A stretch of DNA of 64,000 bases, from assembly GCA_964017145.1 (NCBI GenBank), contig OZ024841.1:1426001-1490000 (forward strand), written 5' to 3'. This stretch comes from Agrocybe praecox. Taxonomy: Eukaryota > Basidiomycota > Agaricomycetes > Agaricales > Agrocybaceae. The notes below the pieces were generated by a model. That model did not search any database, had not been told where the DNA came from, and worked only from the letters and a program-made list of their open reading frames with translations. Below, one piece after another: positions 10,178 to 22,378 of this stretch (the first letter of the stretch is position 1; every line of letters begins with the position of its first letter). Position numbers and translations under genes: made by a program.

Positions 10178-11751
10178 TCAAATTTCAGGAGGTACATTAC
10201 CTTCATCTTCAACGAATTGGCAGCTCTTAAAGTTTGCCCACAGGCTCGTAAACGAATTCTTGGCGCTGAAGTGATACTCGTCCCCGAGCTCACGTTTAAC
10301 TATCTCCGTAGCTTCCTCGATGTAATAGAAAGGCATCGCAGGGAAAAGGTGATGTACGGTGTGATAATGGGCAATCTAAAAACATTTATTCGTAAGTTAC
10401 AGACCAGCAACTGTATGCAAAAAACTGTCCACTCACATTATGCAAGAAGAACTTCCCTTGCCACCCGAGGAAATTGCGATCCATGGTCGAGAGCGCTCCG
10501 AGTCGGTAGCTCCATGCGCTCTTGCGGTAATGCGGCAGGATCGGATCGGTATGCTGCAAGAAGACAATCATGGTGACCCAATGGCATACAGCAATCGATG
10601 GGATTCCATATAGCGCCCAGACACGGGTAGCGCCGGCCCAGGACCCCGCGACGTACACCAGGTATACCATCAAACATATCCCAAAGTTGGATAACATAAT
10701 ATGTTTCCTTTGGGAGGGCTTAAAGATACCCGTTGAATAAGCTGCGACGTGCGTGAGCTCAAACGCATAGTAATTTGCATTGTTTTGTTTTTAGCGGAGG
10801 GGTGGGGAGGGGAGTGACTCACGGTTAAAGTGGCTCGTTGGAGTTGAGTATTTCTGCCCGGAGGTGTTCATGACCAGGTAGGCGTGGTACCCGAGGATCT
10901 GTTGGATGAGCAGGCGGAAGACGTTGACTATCGGAGTGTCTTCGAAGAACTCGGCGATGTTGGTGTTCTCGGCGGGCAGTCCGAGTTCACTTCGTGTTTT
11001 TGGGATCCAGCTGGGTGGGGGTAGATGGTGTAAGTGAGATTCTAATTTCTCACAAAGTCCATATAAGGCACGTACTGTTCGTCCTTTTCCATCGAGGCAT
11101 GGTGGCGATGATGAGACTGATGCGTGTATTTCCAGCTGAAGTACGGTGTCCATGTGAATGTGTGGCATAGCTACGCCGACGACGAGTGAGTATATCGCCG
11201 GCATATTAAGTGAATTGTGTATGCACTCACGAAACCGACGAAGTCTGACAATTTTCTCGATTGGGAAAAGGCGCCATGTCCACACTGGAAAAAAATTAGT
11301 GCGGGCCTGACGCGCTAGAGCCAAAGGCGTACGTACCTCATGTCCAATAACCCATATTCCGGTGAAATTCAAACCTTGAAACCACCAGCTAGCGCGATAT
11401 GTTAGCCTCGTCGCCACCAGCGTCAAACAACACGGGATATGGGAGCCACACTCACTAGGTTAACCAAAGGGCCGTTTTGAGAACCCATTTCGTTCCAGCT
11501 CCCCCCTCGTAAGATGCAACTAGTCCATCACCCTTCACCACCGCATACCCAAGGAGAATGGCCACTGCGACGTCGCGAATAAAAGTATGAAGTGACCGTT
11601 TGGTATCTGGTCTGAAGAAGTGCTCGGGCATCTTCGCCCTGAGACTAACGACTCCTCCACTTTTATATCCAGGAAGCTTGAATTAGGAACGGGAACACCT
11701 TGACCGGGATAGATCGACATGACAGGCTTACCTTTCGACAGGCGGGGCCAT
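10178..11751 (-). CDS. Delta-12 type (FAD2-like) membrane fatty acid desaturase
   Basis: Eight exons read leftwards: 11751-11732, 11638-11456, 11388-11337, 11284-11231, 11170-11076, 11010-10823, 10741-10437, 10375-10178; 364 residues. The three histidine boxes of membrane desaturases are present: HECGH (about 84-88), HQSHH (about 120-124) and HTVHH (about 304-308). The segment VFLQHTDPILPHYR is typical of delta-12/omega-3 desaturases, di-iron enzymes of the ER that add a double bond to oleoyl or linoleoyl chains. Hydrophobic segments lie between the boxes. The protein is some 50-80 residues shorter than usual at the N-terminus; the 20-nt first exon is the least certain part, and an alternative acceptor near 11680 puts the reading out of frame. 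Regiospecificity cannot be settled by eye. Confidence 0.85.
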
Positions 11752-14700
11752 CTTTTATGAGAGAGACGACAAGGGGTACGTACGGAAAGCTTCGATTGTT
11801 GGCGAAAAAGAAGAAAAACTACCAATCATTAACTCCTCTCCATCTTATATATTTCAGGATGCAGCGCTGGGTAGTAGTTCCTTAATCGCGCGCGTGTGTG
11901 CCGTTTCAGTGCATGACCATGACACCCACCTCCGATTCATGTACATACAAAACAAGCAGCGAGTTGCTGGCGGAGCGAGTGCCCCCCTGCATACAAACAT
12001 TTCTACTAAAAATAGAACGTGATGGACAGCATCCTCCGATTCAGTTGACTACGGATCTGTGGTATGTGTATGCTCACTTATTACTATTAGTATTACTGTA
12101 TCTCGTTAAAATCATTTCGCCGAGCCGACCTGATTCTGTTGTGTGATCAAGATAGATATATAAAGCTTATAGCTCCAAATATCAGTGATTCATGAGCAGC
12201 AAACAAATCTATCAGCGCTCCAAAAGGTGTGATCCTTCGCAGCATCTTTTTTTAATGGTTCCTCCCTTTCAAACCTTACAAGAACACACATATATATACT
12301 AGGATATCCGCTTCACAGATCGGAGATTGATACTCAAACAATTTGTTGTACCTGCCTTGCAGACACTTACACCTCGCTTGAGATGGGAGGGTGCACACAT
12401 TATCTATATTTAGACATGAATATTAGTAGTACACCAGGTAACATTAACCTGGTTCTGCATCCGCTTGATAGAGGGGTAGAATGTAAGTATATTGTAATGA
12501 TCACCGCTTGGTGAGCAGTACCTCCCGCTGAGTGTTGGCACCACTATTATGATGAGCACTGCGGCAGGTAAATCCTTGATAAGCTGGGTAGTATTAAGTA
12601 GTAGTACTTCTTTCTCAGGACTTGTCGGACACTATCGCCTCTGCCAAGTAGAGCAAGGAGCACCTACTACGTACATACAACCAACTCTATTGTAGGTAAG
12701 GAAGATGAGGATACGTTCTGTGATAACGATAAGTCCATGATAAATGAAAATGAATAGGAATAGTACGTGTGCCCAGGCTGTTGATGGTAAAGATTAACTG
12801 ACCGCGTCTAGATCATGATATTTCGACGTTCCTTCATTGATAGAACCTGGTAGAATCTCCACATACATGCGTCAAGCACTGCCAGGCTCGAACAAGGTTT
12901 CTGAAAGCATGGATGATGGAATGATGACTTTACTTCATCACGTTGGAACCGACCTGTTTTAACCTGACGGTGCGTAGTACGTACGTAACAGTAGGAGCAA
13001 TTTCAGCACTGTCTATCATTGTCAAGGTGACCTGAGCTGAACAGTGCGACTCTTGCCTGGGTAAGTATATGAAAGCTGCCACAAGGTGATAGAGACCTTG
13101 GAGTCGTACTACTCTCCGATCAGGTAGCATCAATAATATCGTATCATGATGATATAGGTAGGGTGTACTAATAATGGCGCTATTCCATCCGCAAGGATCA
13201 CATCATCCATCTCCTTGAGAGGATGCACAAGAGCAATTACTACACACTGAGCTCTATCAGATCAGATTAATTCTATCAGGATAAAGGATGAACGCGATAT
13301 GGATGTTACCACACTGATCGTATGGAAAGAAACTTCAATCGCGTACATAGCGGTAATTACTTGTGTAAAGTTAGCGCGCCGACATCGGACGACTTCGGCG
13401 TATATGTAGCGAACCGAGCACGTGTCAGACTTTAGACGCTTAAAATCTTGAACCGACGTGATTCTGAACATGAAGAAGAGAATCACAAAACGACCAAAAA
13501 TACGCATTAATGATTTCTGGTGAGAGTTCTATGCAGATCCTACGCACTAAATTGATAGAAGTATTTTCAGTCCCAGGGGTGTATGATTTTTTTTGTAAAA
13601 TTAGAGTAGGAATCAGGATCATCCAAGGATCACCGGTGCACCCGCCATGCCATCACATCACATTTATCAAAAATAAGTATGCGAAGAAGAAGCGTAGCAA
13701 TGCCATACCAAATTTAACGTGCACTCGGAAGTTATTAGCACATAAAGGAATAAACACTCCCGCTCCGAATTTAAACCTAAAGAGCGGAGGACCGTCGGTC
13801 TGCATCGTCGTGCGATACCACAGCGGTCCGCAAAGGTCACTGAGTCTTTACGACAATCAATCAACATCTGCATGATGGAAAGAAGCAAAAAACAAGCAAA
13901 AATAATAACAACGGCGGCGGCAATGCAATGATCTTGAGTCTAAAACCGTACGTACACAGTGCACTCCGACGAACAGATAGGATCATTACGAAACCGCTTT
14001 TAAAAATAAAGGTACGAAATCAGGGGGAAGAAAAACACACAAGAGTGATTCTCTATCACAAGGTTGCATGCTAATGAGATGGAAGAAATATGAACCGCGA
14101 AATGACCACAGCCTTTTCTTCCAACTTCAGCTTCATCGGTCATCAGCAGCCTCCTGAGCCATTCAAGAAGAGACATAGAAAGGTAAAGTGGGAAGCAGCA
14201 ACTGGTAAATCAACAGCACGACGCGATCGCGTATTCGGATCCTCTTTAGCCATTCAAGAAGAGACAGAAAGGTAAAGTGGGCAGCGGCAGCTGGTAAATC
14301 AACAGTCACGATATGATGGTGTATCCGGACCCTGATTAATGATTGATCATTCCATAGGTAAAAAAAAAAAAGTAAAAAAAAAGCAACAACATATAAATAA
14401 AAAAGCGACAAATTGAAGAATGCAGATGGCTCGGCGAGTTGGTAAGCAAATGAGTATGTACTAAGTGAATAGATGAGCAAGTGGATAAGTAATAAATAAC
14501 ACAATGGCAACAAGAATGCCGCCCAAAGTAAGCAAAGTTATTCGCGCTGCCACCAATAAGCGCTCGGAGCCAGTAGTCGGTTGGTTTTGTCTAGGCTGTA
14601 CAATAATTCGACTCGTGTGTCGTTATGGTTATGATTGTGTGTCAGCGGAGGAGTCTTTTGTTCGGAGGGGTGGCTGCCTGGTAAGAGGTAGGTAGTAGTA

Positions 14701-14941
14701 CCGGGGAGAGAGAATCGTTCATATTCGCTGGCTCGGAAACGACAGCGCAGCGAAAAAGTGTCGTAAGGTCGAATCCGTCCTGTAGGTGTTGTTGTAGTCC
14801 AATGATGACGATGATGATGATGATGTCCAATGATGATCGATGATGTAGAAAGAACACGGAGGATATGGGCATCCACGTCCGCCGGGGGTATCATGAAAAT
14901 TGGGGTAAGGAGGAAGATTTGATTGCCAGCAACATAAGAAA
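11752..14941. other. Long gene-poor stretch
   Basis: No gene could be supported in about 3.2 kb. There are many short GTACGTAC-like words, several poly-A or poly-T tracts (around 14360-14380), a partial local duplication near 14160-14280 (AGCCATTCAAGAAGAGACA twice) and a short GAT-triplet run near 14800-14835. Hydrophobic antisense ORFs here follow from A-rich composition. Confidence 0.5.
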
Positions 14942-17131
14942 TCATATCTTGCCCTCGACCCGGTCTTCAATGAGTTTAGCCAAGGATGCGGCATGTACGG
15001 GGATTTCATTCCCCTGAAAGCCGTCGGGGTAGTCCACGTCCGGTTTGTTGGGGTAATAGTGGGCCCTGGGTGGGTGAAAGGAGTAATGCGTTAGTATAAC
15101 GTGTAATTCAAAACGAAAACGAGATTCACAAAAAAAAAAAAAAGAGACAAAAAAAAGTAAACTTACTTGTCGTTCCAGATGGCAAAATGACGCATCCCAA
15201 GAGCCCGAGATGTCCAATAGTAATCGTGTGCAAAGCCTTTGGGGTAGAAGATCTCAATGACGGTAGACAGTCGACTGGGCTTCATGAAGACAAGGTGAGT
15301 GAGCCCATTGCCGTGTACGCCCAACATAATCTAGGAAGAAAATGAGAAAACAAAAATGATAACATAATAAAACAAGACCAACCGTAGTCCTAGCAGCCTC
15401 TCTAACCTGCTCATCCTTCGACATCTTCTCAGCCTGGAGGACATTAAATTCCCACTCAAGCGGTACTTGATAGTGAAAATCGTCTCTTTTTGTCCTCCCA
15501 TCTTCATCTTCATCATCGCCAATCAGATCAACAGCCATCAAAAATTCCTGTCTCTCCTTATTCTTCCTCGCCACCAACTCCTTCATCGCCTTGACCATCT
15601 CCTCGTGATCCTTCTGTATCAGCTTTCTGTTCCTCGCGCCCTGCCGGCTGATATAGCTGATGACCACCTTATCAGGTAACGGCAGCTTCTTCTGTTCGTC
15701 GTCGCTCACTTCGACGAGCTTCGAGGGGGAGTTGTCAATACCTACGACGTCGGTATTGGAAGCCATGAAATGCATAACTTGTTGCGTGCCCTCATCGGAT
15801 GATGAAGCAGCACGAGCCAAGAAACCAGAAGCCGACGAGGGTGATGTAACACTCTGCAGGCCTTCTTCAGCGCCTGCGAAGCGCCATACTGCTTCGCGCA
15901 AAGGGGCCCACCAACCACCTACGTGGATGCCCCTGAGCTTTCCCTTCCTGCGCATGAAATCCCATGCCTCAGCAGCCGTTCTCTGCGTCTGCGAGCCACA
16001 AATTGGGCCGCGGTGCGCTGCGCTCCTATCGGTGAGGAGGACGGTGGAAAAGTGCCATGCTCTTTCTGGCTGGCCGGGCTTGGGTTGGGTGGAAATTATA
16101 CGGTCCTGCCAGTCTTCTTGGTGTTCGACGATGAGAGAAGGAAGAGCCGCGCGAAGGAAGTAGGAGTTGAACCCTGGGTCGTCTCTCCATCCGTTTGCAT
16201 TGGAATGGGCGAAAATGGCACGATGGATCGGGGGTGCCGGTGGATGTATCAAGGAGAAGTGAGGCGAAGAAGAAGCAGAGGACGAATCCGTAGCTGGTAC
16301 AGGTTGGGAAAAAGCTCCATGCCAGAAAGCCTGTGCACCAAAGAAAAGTTCGGCGACAAAGTGGTAGTAATGTCGTAGGAATTGCTTGGGGTCGTTGAAA
16401 AGCAGCTAAATTAACGCTCGATCAGCTCCCGTTTAAACGGTGTCAAGGACTTTCAAAACATATGACAATCACTTCAAGCGGTGATCGAGGGGAGAAAACA
16501 TATTGTATATAAGAGAACTTACTGTATTGCCCTCTACAGTCCACACCCTGTTCAACGCCCTTTCCCTCTTCCCAACAGGATACACCCAGCGCCGCCTCGC
16601 TTCTTCCGGAGAGATAATCTGCATATTCTTGTCCGTAGGCTCTCTCATAGCAATGTTCTCTGGTGTGTTCTCCGCCTCCAACCCAGTACTTGTCATCATC
16701 CTAATCTCAGGAAACGCCTTGCGCTCTTCCTCATCTGCGACGATGAACAATGTCCCGTCTGCCATGTATAAATTCCGGAATAACGTCCATCCTGGTGCGT
16801 GAGCGAGGAGCTCTGTATGCGGGAGATCGTCGAATGGAAGGACGAGGCTGCTGCTGCTCTTCGCTATGGGCGTACCCAACGCCGTAGCAGTGACCGTCTG
16901 TGTCTGCGTCTGTGTCTCCTTCTCTGTCGCCGTCGCCGTCTCGTGGCGCACCAAAGTCTTAGTCAAAGTCACTTGCGGCACTGCAGGCTGCAGACTCGTA
17001 TTGATGACGATATTCTGGTCGCTCAGTCCGATATTGTTGCCGAACAGGAGCGACCATATGTGCATGGACGACGCTCCTATAAGTAGGAGGAACGCATCTC
17101 TTCGGGATAGTGCGCCGTGTCGGAATATCAT
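14942..17131 (-). CDS. GT61 family (DUF563) glycosyltransferase, type II membrane protein
   Basis: Exons 17131-16523, 16405-15383, 15330-15167 and 15065-14942, read leftwards, give 639 residues. Residues about 10-32 form a single N-terminal membrane anchor, as expected for a Golgi or ER type II glycosyltransferase; a Thr-rich stem follows. The catalytic region carries the GT61-type motifs HYYHFVAELFFG (about 214-225), GVHGNGLTHLVFM (about 548-560) and VIEIFYPKG, ending with the ALGMRHFAIWND segment. Known GT61 enzymes transfer xylose, arabinose or GlcNAc to glycans or protein; the donor here cannot be predicted. The second intron has an unusual donor (gttggt), but the phase and the continuous motif across it support the model. 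Confidence 0.85.
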
Positions 17132-18520
17132 GGTTTATGGATGGTTTCGCCTTGAGGGGTACCAAGTACTGGATAGAATACGCACGCGCCGGGTTGGTTG
17201 GCGTATGTATGTATGCTCCTTGATTTTTAGGATTTTAGAAAGAAAAAAAGAGTGAAACGGCCTTACACCGCCCGCTGCTGACGGGGGTCGAGTAACTGGA
17301 AGGGAAAAGAGAAAGATGGAACCAACCAGGTATCGACCCTTTCATATTGGTTTAACCAAATTGTGCTTATGTTAGTGTTAGTTTACATAACATATTGATC
17401 TTCTCTTGGCATTTTTTCTCGTTTTGAAATCGTGGGAATTGTCAGAAAAAAAATTCTTGCTCGTTCTACGACGTCCTGTGTATGTCCTTTCCTTACCGTC
17501 GTGGACTATAACCGGGTCTTCAAAAAGATCTTCGGGGATGATTTTTATCTGTTACTACTATTCACAAGAGCGGTACTTATCGAAGAAGAAAACGTACATA
17601 GGATCACGGCAGAAGGCTCGTGTCCGTTGGTAGAGCGACTTCGAAGGATCAAAGCTCGGCATTTCGAAATTTCATCAATGTAATCCACAGGTCAGCAGCC
17701 AACTATTCTGCGTTAATGGTATGACATACGCAAACAACTCGATGTACAAGACGACCGTCTGAGACGTGGCTCTGAATCGTCGGAGTCGTATTCGGAACCG
17801 CCTCTGAGTCTAGGTATTTATTTTCTTCCCACTTTATCTGCACGAAGCTTCTACATACACCCACACGTCACGCCTTGAGTGCAAAGTTGAAATTCAACGA
17901 AAATGGGCCGTCTGTCTCTGTGTGGTGCCTGCTGCTCCTGCTCCTGCTCCTGCTCTCCGGGCTTATCTGCGATAATTTATAATCCACCGTTACTGATTAT
18001 TCTAGGACTTGACCATGGCACTTTATGCCTGTTTCATCGCAGACATAGCGATATGTAGTTTGTAGCACTTTAGTCGGTGTTCCTGTCTCATATCGGCCAC
18101 CTTCATCTGCCGCTCGTCGCTCGTCGACTCCTTTACTATCACTCCAGTCTCTGTCTGTCTTCTCTGTTTCTGGACTCTGGACTCTGGAGATTCGTCTGCG
18201 TGCCGAAGCAAAACACAACAAAATTACGTACGTACGTAATGTCTTGGACGACCCAGGGTATCGCTTACATACTTACATGCTACTGGCCGTTATCGCAGGT
18301 ATTACGGGCAAGAAGGGCACTGTTTCTTTCTTAACTGCGATTTCTGTCTCTTGGTTCCAATCAAGTCTCATCACCATGGTGCATATGTACATAAGGAAAG
18401 CCCTAAGTCAGCTCTGGCCAGACAATAATTATATCCCTACGTGCATGAATCATCTTCCAGCAGAAGTACACTATGTCTGTCCTGTCGATCATGACACCAT
18501 ATAGACGTAATCAAGGGATG
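17132..18520. other. Intergenic DNA upstream of the GT61 gene
   Basis: Contains the presumed GT61 promoter on its left side. Short ORFs (17406-17683, 18077-18504) show no recognisable content. A short CTGCTC-type hexamer run lies at about 17930-17955. Confidence 0.5.
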
Positions 18521-19235
18521 CTGCTATGCTATTCATAATTCTAGGCGTACGTTTTCGTGGTGAATGTTCAGATGCGAAGTGCAATAGAAATAGTTTCCGT
18601 CAAATGACAGTAGATTTGCCGTTGGCGTCTCGTGGGGTGTTTCACACTACCTTGTACAACTTTGATGTCAACTTATCGAAAAGTTGAGCCAAAAGTCGAA
18701 GCAAAGTTGGGCCAAAAGCTGGCTACTGTGAAGCCCCCTAATGACGATTTGTTTCGATGGTTTACATCTCATGGGCTTTGAACGTAGGCTCTAAAAAAAT
18801 CAAAATGAATCCTCCATCGTAGGTCCTAGTCTGTTGGTGTCTATACTAACATGCACACCGCCTGATCGCGACCTCCTCCTCTTCTTCTTCATACACCCCT
18901 CCATTGAAGCTTCAAACTCGATCCTCCTTCATCCCTCTCGGCGAATACCTCTAAATTCGATACGACTTTCGGAACGGCTCATGATTCGCGACTTGTATGC
19001 CACATACGAGGAGAAGGTGGTCGGTGAGCTAAGGGAGGAGGTCAAGAGGAGCTTGAAGTAAATGTCGATGTATGAGATTTTTTTATAGGTAAAGTAAAGG
19101 ATATTAAAATGATATAGAGTTAGTTTGATTTATCATGGACTATTCTGTAAAGAAATATGGACGCAAGTACGAAAAAAAAAGGAATTATCAATTGAAAGAT
19201 GCAAAAAGGGACCAGCTCCGACTCCTACCAGGCAC
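18521..19235 (+). repeat. Duplicated segment, copy 1, with a possible prenyltransferase relic
   Basis: This segment matches about 25176-25730 in the same orientation, with a block near 18545-18745 missing from the other copy. Near its end the reading LMIRDLYATYEEKVVGELR (about 18978-19034) occurs in both copies. In the second copy it is preceded by CRKDAERK and KELFEQLKIRD. This resembles the C-terminal end of farnesyl-diphosphate-synthase-type proteins, but frames are broken, so at most a gene fragment is present. Confidence 0.55.
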
Positions 19236-20039
19236 TCTTTTTGGGTGCTCTCCAGTCTAGGTCAAGAACATGATCTCCTTTCACTTATTTAAGTATTTAC
19301 TTTGGATTCGTTTTCACTTTTACAAATCTGGGCGCTTCTCTAGCAGTAGCTGAGTATCCTCACGGTCTCACAGTCAAGTGTTCGATATCCAATTGTTTTG
19401 GAGTTGTTTTTTTTTTGGCCTTGGTGATTTATATCCTGTGTTTGTTTCCATTTGAATATGTATCTGGCCTTTTCTTCGCATCTTTCGGGGCCGGATTGGA
19501 AGCTTAGCAACCCATGGCATAAATAAATTGGATTTAACCTCACCAGGTGCAATCCGCAAATAAGCTCGAGCTCCTGGAGAAATTTGGCGATTAACGTCTA
19601 CGTTTAATTCTCGAACTCGGGGAGATGTATAATTATGAGATGCTAAAATATAACAGTGAACTTTTTCTGGTAGTGACCTGTAGTACCCCTTCCTACGGTA
19701 CAAATTACAGACCATTTCTAATTCTGTCATATGATTATGGAGTTTGGGTCGACCGTCGTTGGTTGTTCGTCGGTTATGCTTTCCACATTGCAAACGTCAA
19801 GAGTCGTTTGAGCGTCTTGAAGCTCGATGCTGATAAATATATTTATTCGGGATATTTTGTAGCGCCAGGATCACTGCTAACGCGGTGTAATCGTTCGGAG
19901 GACTTCTCTAGGCCCTGATCTGGATAGATTAGGGAGAAAGACGCGGTATCCAGTCTGACAACTCACACTTCAAAATTCAGAAATACCTATAGTACTTGAG
20001 GAAGACAGTCACGTTCACGCAATCCACTTCCTTCCCATT
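19236..20039. other. Intergenic DNA with an unassigned ORF
   Basis: A 139-codon open frame on the minus strand (19793-19374) contains a basic tail KSPRPKKKQ, but it has no recognisable domain, no clear start context and no paralog in the window, so it is not called a gene. Confidence 0.4.
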
Positions 20040-20053
20040 CATCAAATACCTCC

Positions 20054-20067
20054 TGCATCGCCACCCC
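20054..20067 (-). promoter_or_regulatory. Conserved HMG-family upstream element (gene D)
   Basis: TGCATCGCCACCCC on the + strand is the reverse complement of the element upstream of B, C and F, keeping the same orientation relative to the gene. It lies much closer to the coding remnant than in B because the intervening DNA has been deleted. Confidence 0.5.
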
Positions 20068-20150
20068 TTTGGAGAGGCCCACGAGGCAGGCAGAGTATGG
20101 TAGGGTCTAATCTGGTCTAATATGAAAATACCTTTTTTGGACCACCTCCC

Positions 20151-21308
20151 CCTCGCCAAGCCAAAAATAGATCCTACGGTGGTAAGCGTATATCGTCATC
20201 ACTATCCTTTTCACCGCCAACCAATCACGTTACACCATAGGATATCAGCGGGCCGGCACACCGCTCCCTTTGAATGATGATAACCAGGCTTCTGTTGTCT
20301 CCTCACCATCGTCTAGCGACTCTGTCAGTCGAGCGTCTACAGACACTTCTTTCCCACCTCGAAAATCTACCAAACCAAAAACCTCTTGCAGCACAAAGGA
20401 CCCCAATCACATCCCTCGGCCAAGAAACTGCTTCATTCTCTTCCGGTTGGACTATGTTGCTACCTTGACGTTGTCCCAAAGCGAGCTTAGTAAAGATGCG
20501 GGTGCTGCATGGCATGAACTGACTAACGAAGAAAAGGCGAAATACCGCAAGAAGACTAGGGAAGAAAGGGAGGAACACGCCAAGAAGTATCCTGGCTATT
20601 CTTACTCTCCCCAGAAATCGAAGGGAAGGCGACCCAAGTCGCCTTCGTCTCTATCTGGCAAGAACAAACTTCCCACTCTACCAGAGGCTGCCGCTGAAGT
20701 TTTCTTGCACGAGGCACTCCCATTCCATTCCAACCGACAATTGACCAGCATCCGGCTGAGCAGATTGCGAGCCTTTCGCGTGTTCCTGGTCATTATTTGG
20801 AGACCAGCAGCCCTGCTATCTCTACTTCTACTCTGCAGACCAACCACGGTGTAGAACTCAATGAAGTACGCGCCTTCTCTAAGCAGATGACCAAGGACTT
20901 GCACTCACAAAATTCTTTTGACTTCAGCCTGAGCTATTCCTACCTGGTTCAAGTTCGAGTTCGACTCTCCTCCAGCAATCCTACACAGTATTCAATACCA
21001 TGGCCACATTGGCAGGCTTCCAACAGTTCCAAGCGTACGCACAATACGATAATTCTCGGTTTTCTCCCCCTTACCCTTACTTTCCTCAACCGCTTCCAAC
21101 GGCCTTTACTCCGTCTAGTACCGCATTTACACCAAACGTCGACCTTACACAGACACAGATGCCAATAGAACAGCTACCATACCCGTTATTCAACATGGCT
21201 AGCGACAATCACGCACCTACTTCAACGCGGAGCCACCCATTTTGGGCGTCGAACCTCGCCGTGGACGACGAAGTGCTAGCCCAAATGTCGGACTCGTATC
21301 AATCTTGA
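20151..21308 (+). pseudogene. HMG gene D, broken copy of HMG gene B
   Basis: Exon remnants lie at about 20151-20181, 20241-20865 and 20928-21308, with intron 1 (20182-20240) and intron 2 (20866-20927) conserved relative to B. Three lesions are visible. First, the DNA holding B's start codon and the region between the start and the upstream element is deleted, so exon 1 has no in-frame ATG. Second, an insertion of 5 nt near 20725 shifts the frame after the HMG box, so the open frame runs into SLLLLCRPTTV and stops. Third, loss of 2 nt near 21297 removes the terminal YLNLDG signature. The HMG box itself is still open (about 20410-20590). A shortened protein from the ATG at 20270 is possible but would lack the normal C-terminal half. 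Confidence 0.8.
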
Positions 21309-21410
21309 CGGATAATGCACGACTGCATGCTCTAGCTTATGCTCCGCTCTTTTCTACACCAATGACCATTCTACCCAAATGATGTATTACTATTTTCTTT
21401 TCCTGTTCAG

Positions 21411-21780
21411 CCCGAGCTCTTCCTACCCAATCCTACGACCGTACAGCAGACCTTTTTTACGGGAGTCAACTTTACAGTTTCGATGTAGCTTCAAGGATAC
21501 GGACAGTACGAGAATCTTCAATTGCCATTCTTTCCTCCACAACTTCCAACGACCTTCGATCCATCCACCTGACTCACGCCGGGATTCAACTTGCCTTAGA
21601 CATCGACCGCCATGCATCCGCTGCCATACCCGTTCTTCGACATGTCTAGGGACACTCATACACCTCCTTCGACGCAGAGCGTCCCATTTTGGATGTCGAA
21701 CGTTAGGGTGGACGATGACACGGGCTTGCACGGACTTGCTAGTCCGAATGTCGGACACCTATCTCAAACTCGACGGATAA
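21411..21780 (+). pseudogene. Decayed extra copy of the HMG last exon (right arm)
   Basis: Counterpart of 4886-5266. It begins after a ttcag acceptor with PELFLPNP and ends in MSDTYLKLDG, with internal stops and frame changes (a TAG near 21487 in the starting frame). It shows that a last-exon duplication is common to both arms. Confidence 0.65.
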
Positions 21781-22378
21781 TGCGCTCCTTCCATCCTTGC
21801 TTTCAAATGATCATAATCCCGTCCCCCACAATAATGAATATAGATTATATGCTTCGATTCCTTCTCTCATTTTCCATTTTTGCACCAACCTTCTGCGATG
21901 TCTGTTTTTCTCCTTAAATGTGAACTAGAATGATTCTGATTCTCTCACAAAATAAAACATGCAAGCTATCCGTAGATTGTATTTTAGCTCCACAATAAAA
22001 ATTAGAGCCCATCTTAAGATATTCGAGGAGACGAATATTGAGCCACGGATGCGATGAAGGACGATGCAACTAGAGCTATACGCTTCACGCATATAAATCT
22101 ATTCCTAGTGAGAACGAGGCTTTAAAAATGCAACTCTGAGCAAGCCCGAGCGGGCGCTAATTGTCACTGTGAACGTACGTAGTACAATGTAAATTACAGA
22201 TAGATTACATTGAAACAAATATAATTTATAGCAGAAAGATTCCAGTTGGGAAATGAAGAGAAAAGGTGGTTATTCCAGAATATCTTGGTGCGAAATTTGA
22301 AAAGAATATAAGACGTGTGGAGTACCTGTTGTGGTGTAAAAGAGGGTGAGTTAGTGCCAGAAGTGGAACTAGCGCACA
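21781..22378. other. Spacer between D and E
   Basis: Non-coding. It matches the left-arm spacer and the 3' flank of HMG A in inverse orientation. No gene; the left-arm secreted-peptide block is absent here. Confidence 0.55.

Noticed and set aside
14163..14513. Hydrophobic minus-strand ORF resembling a membrane protein
   Set aside because: Its composition follows from poly-A tracts on the + strand and a local duplication; no start context, introns or paralogs.
15467..16378. Plus-strand ORFs of 150-170 codons at the GT61 locus
   Set aside because: They lie wholly opposite GT61 coding exons, which carry the family motifs in phase across introns.
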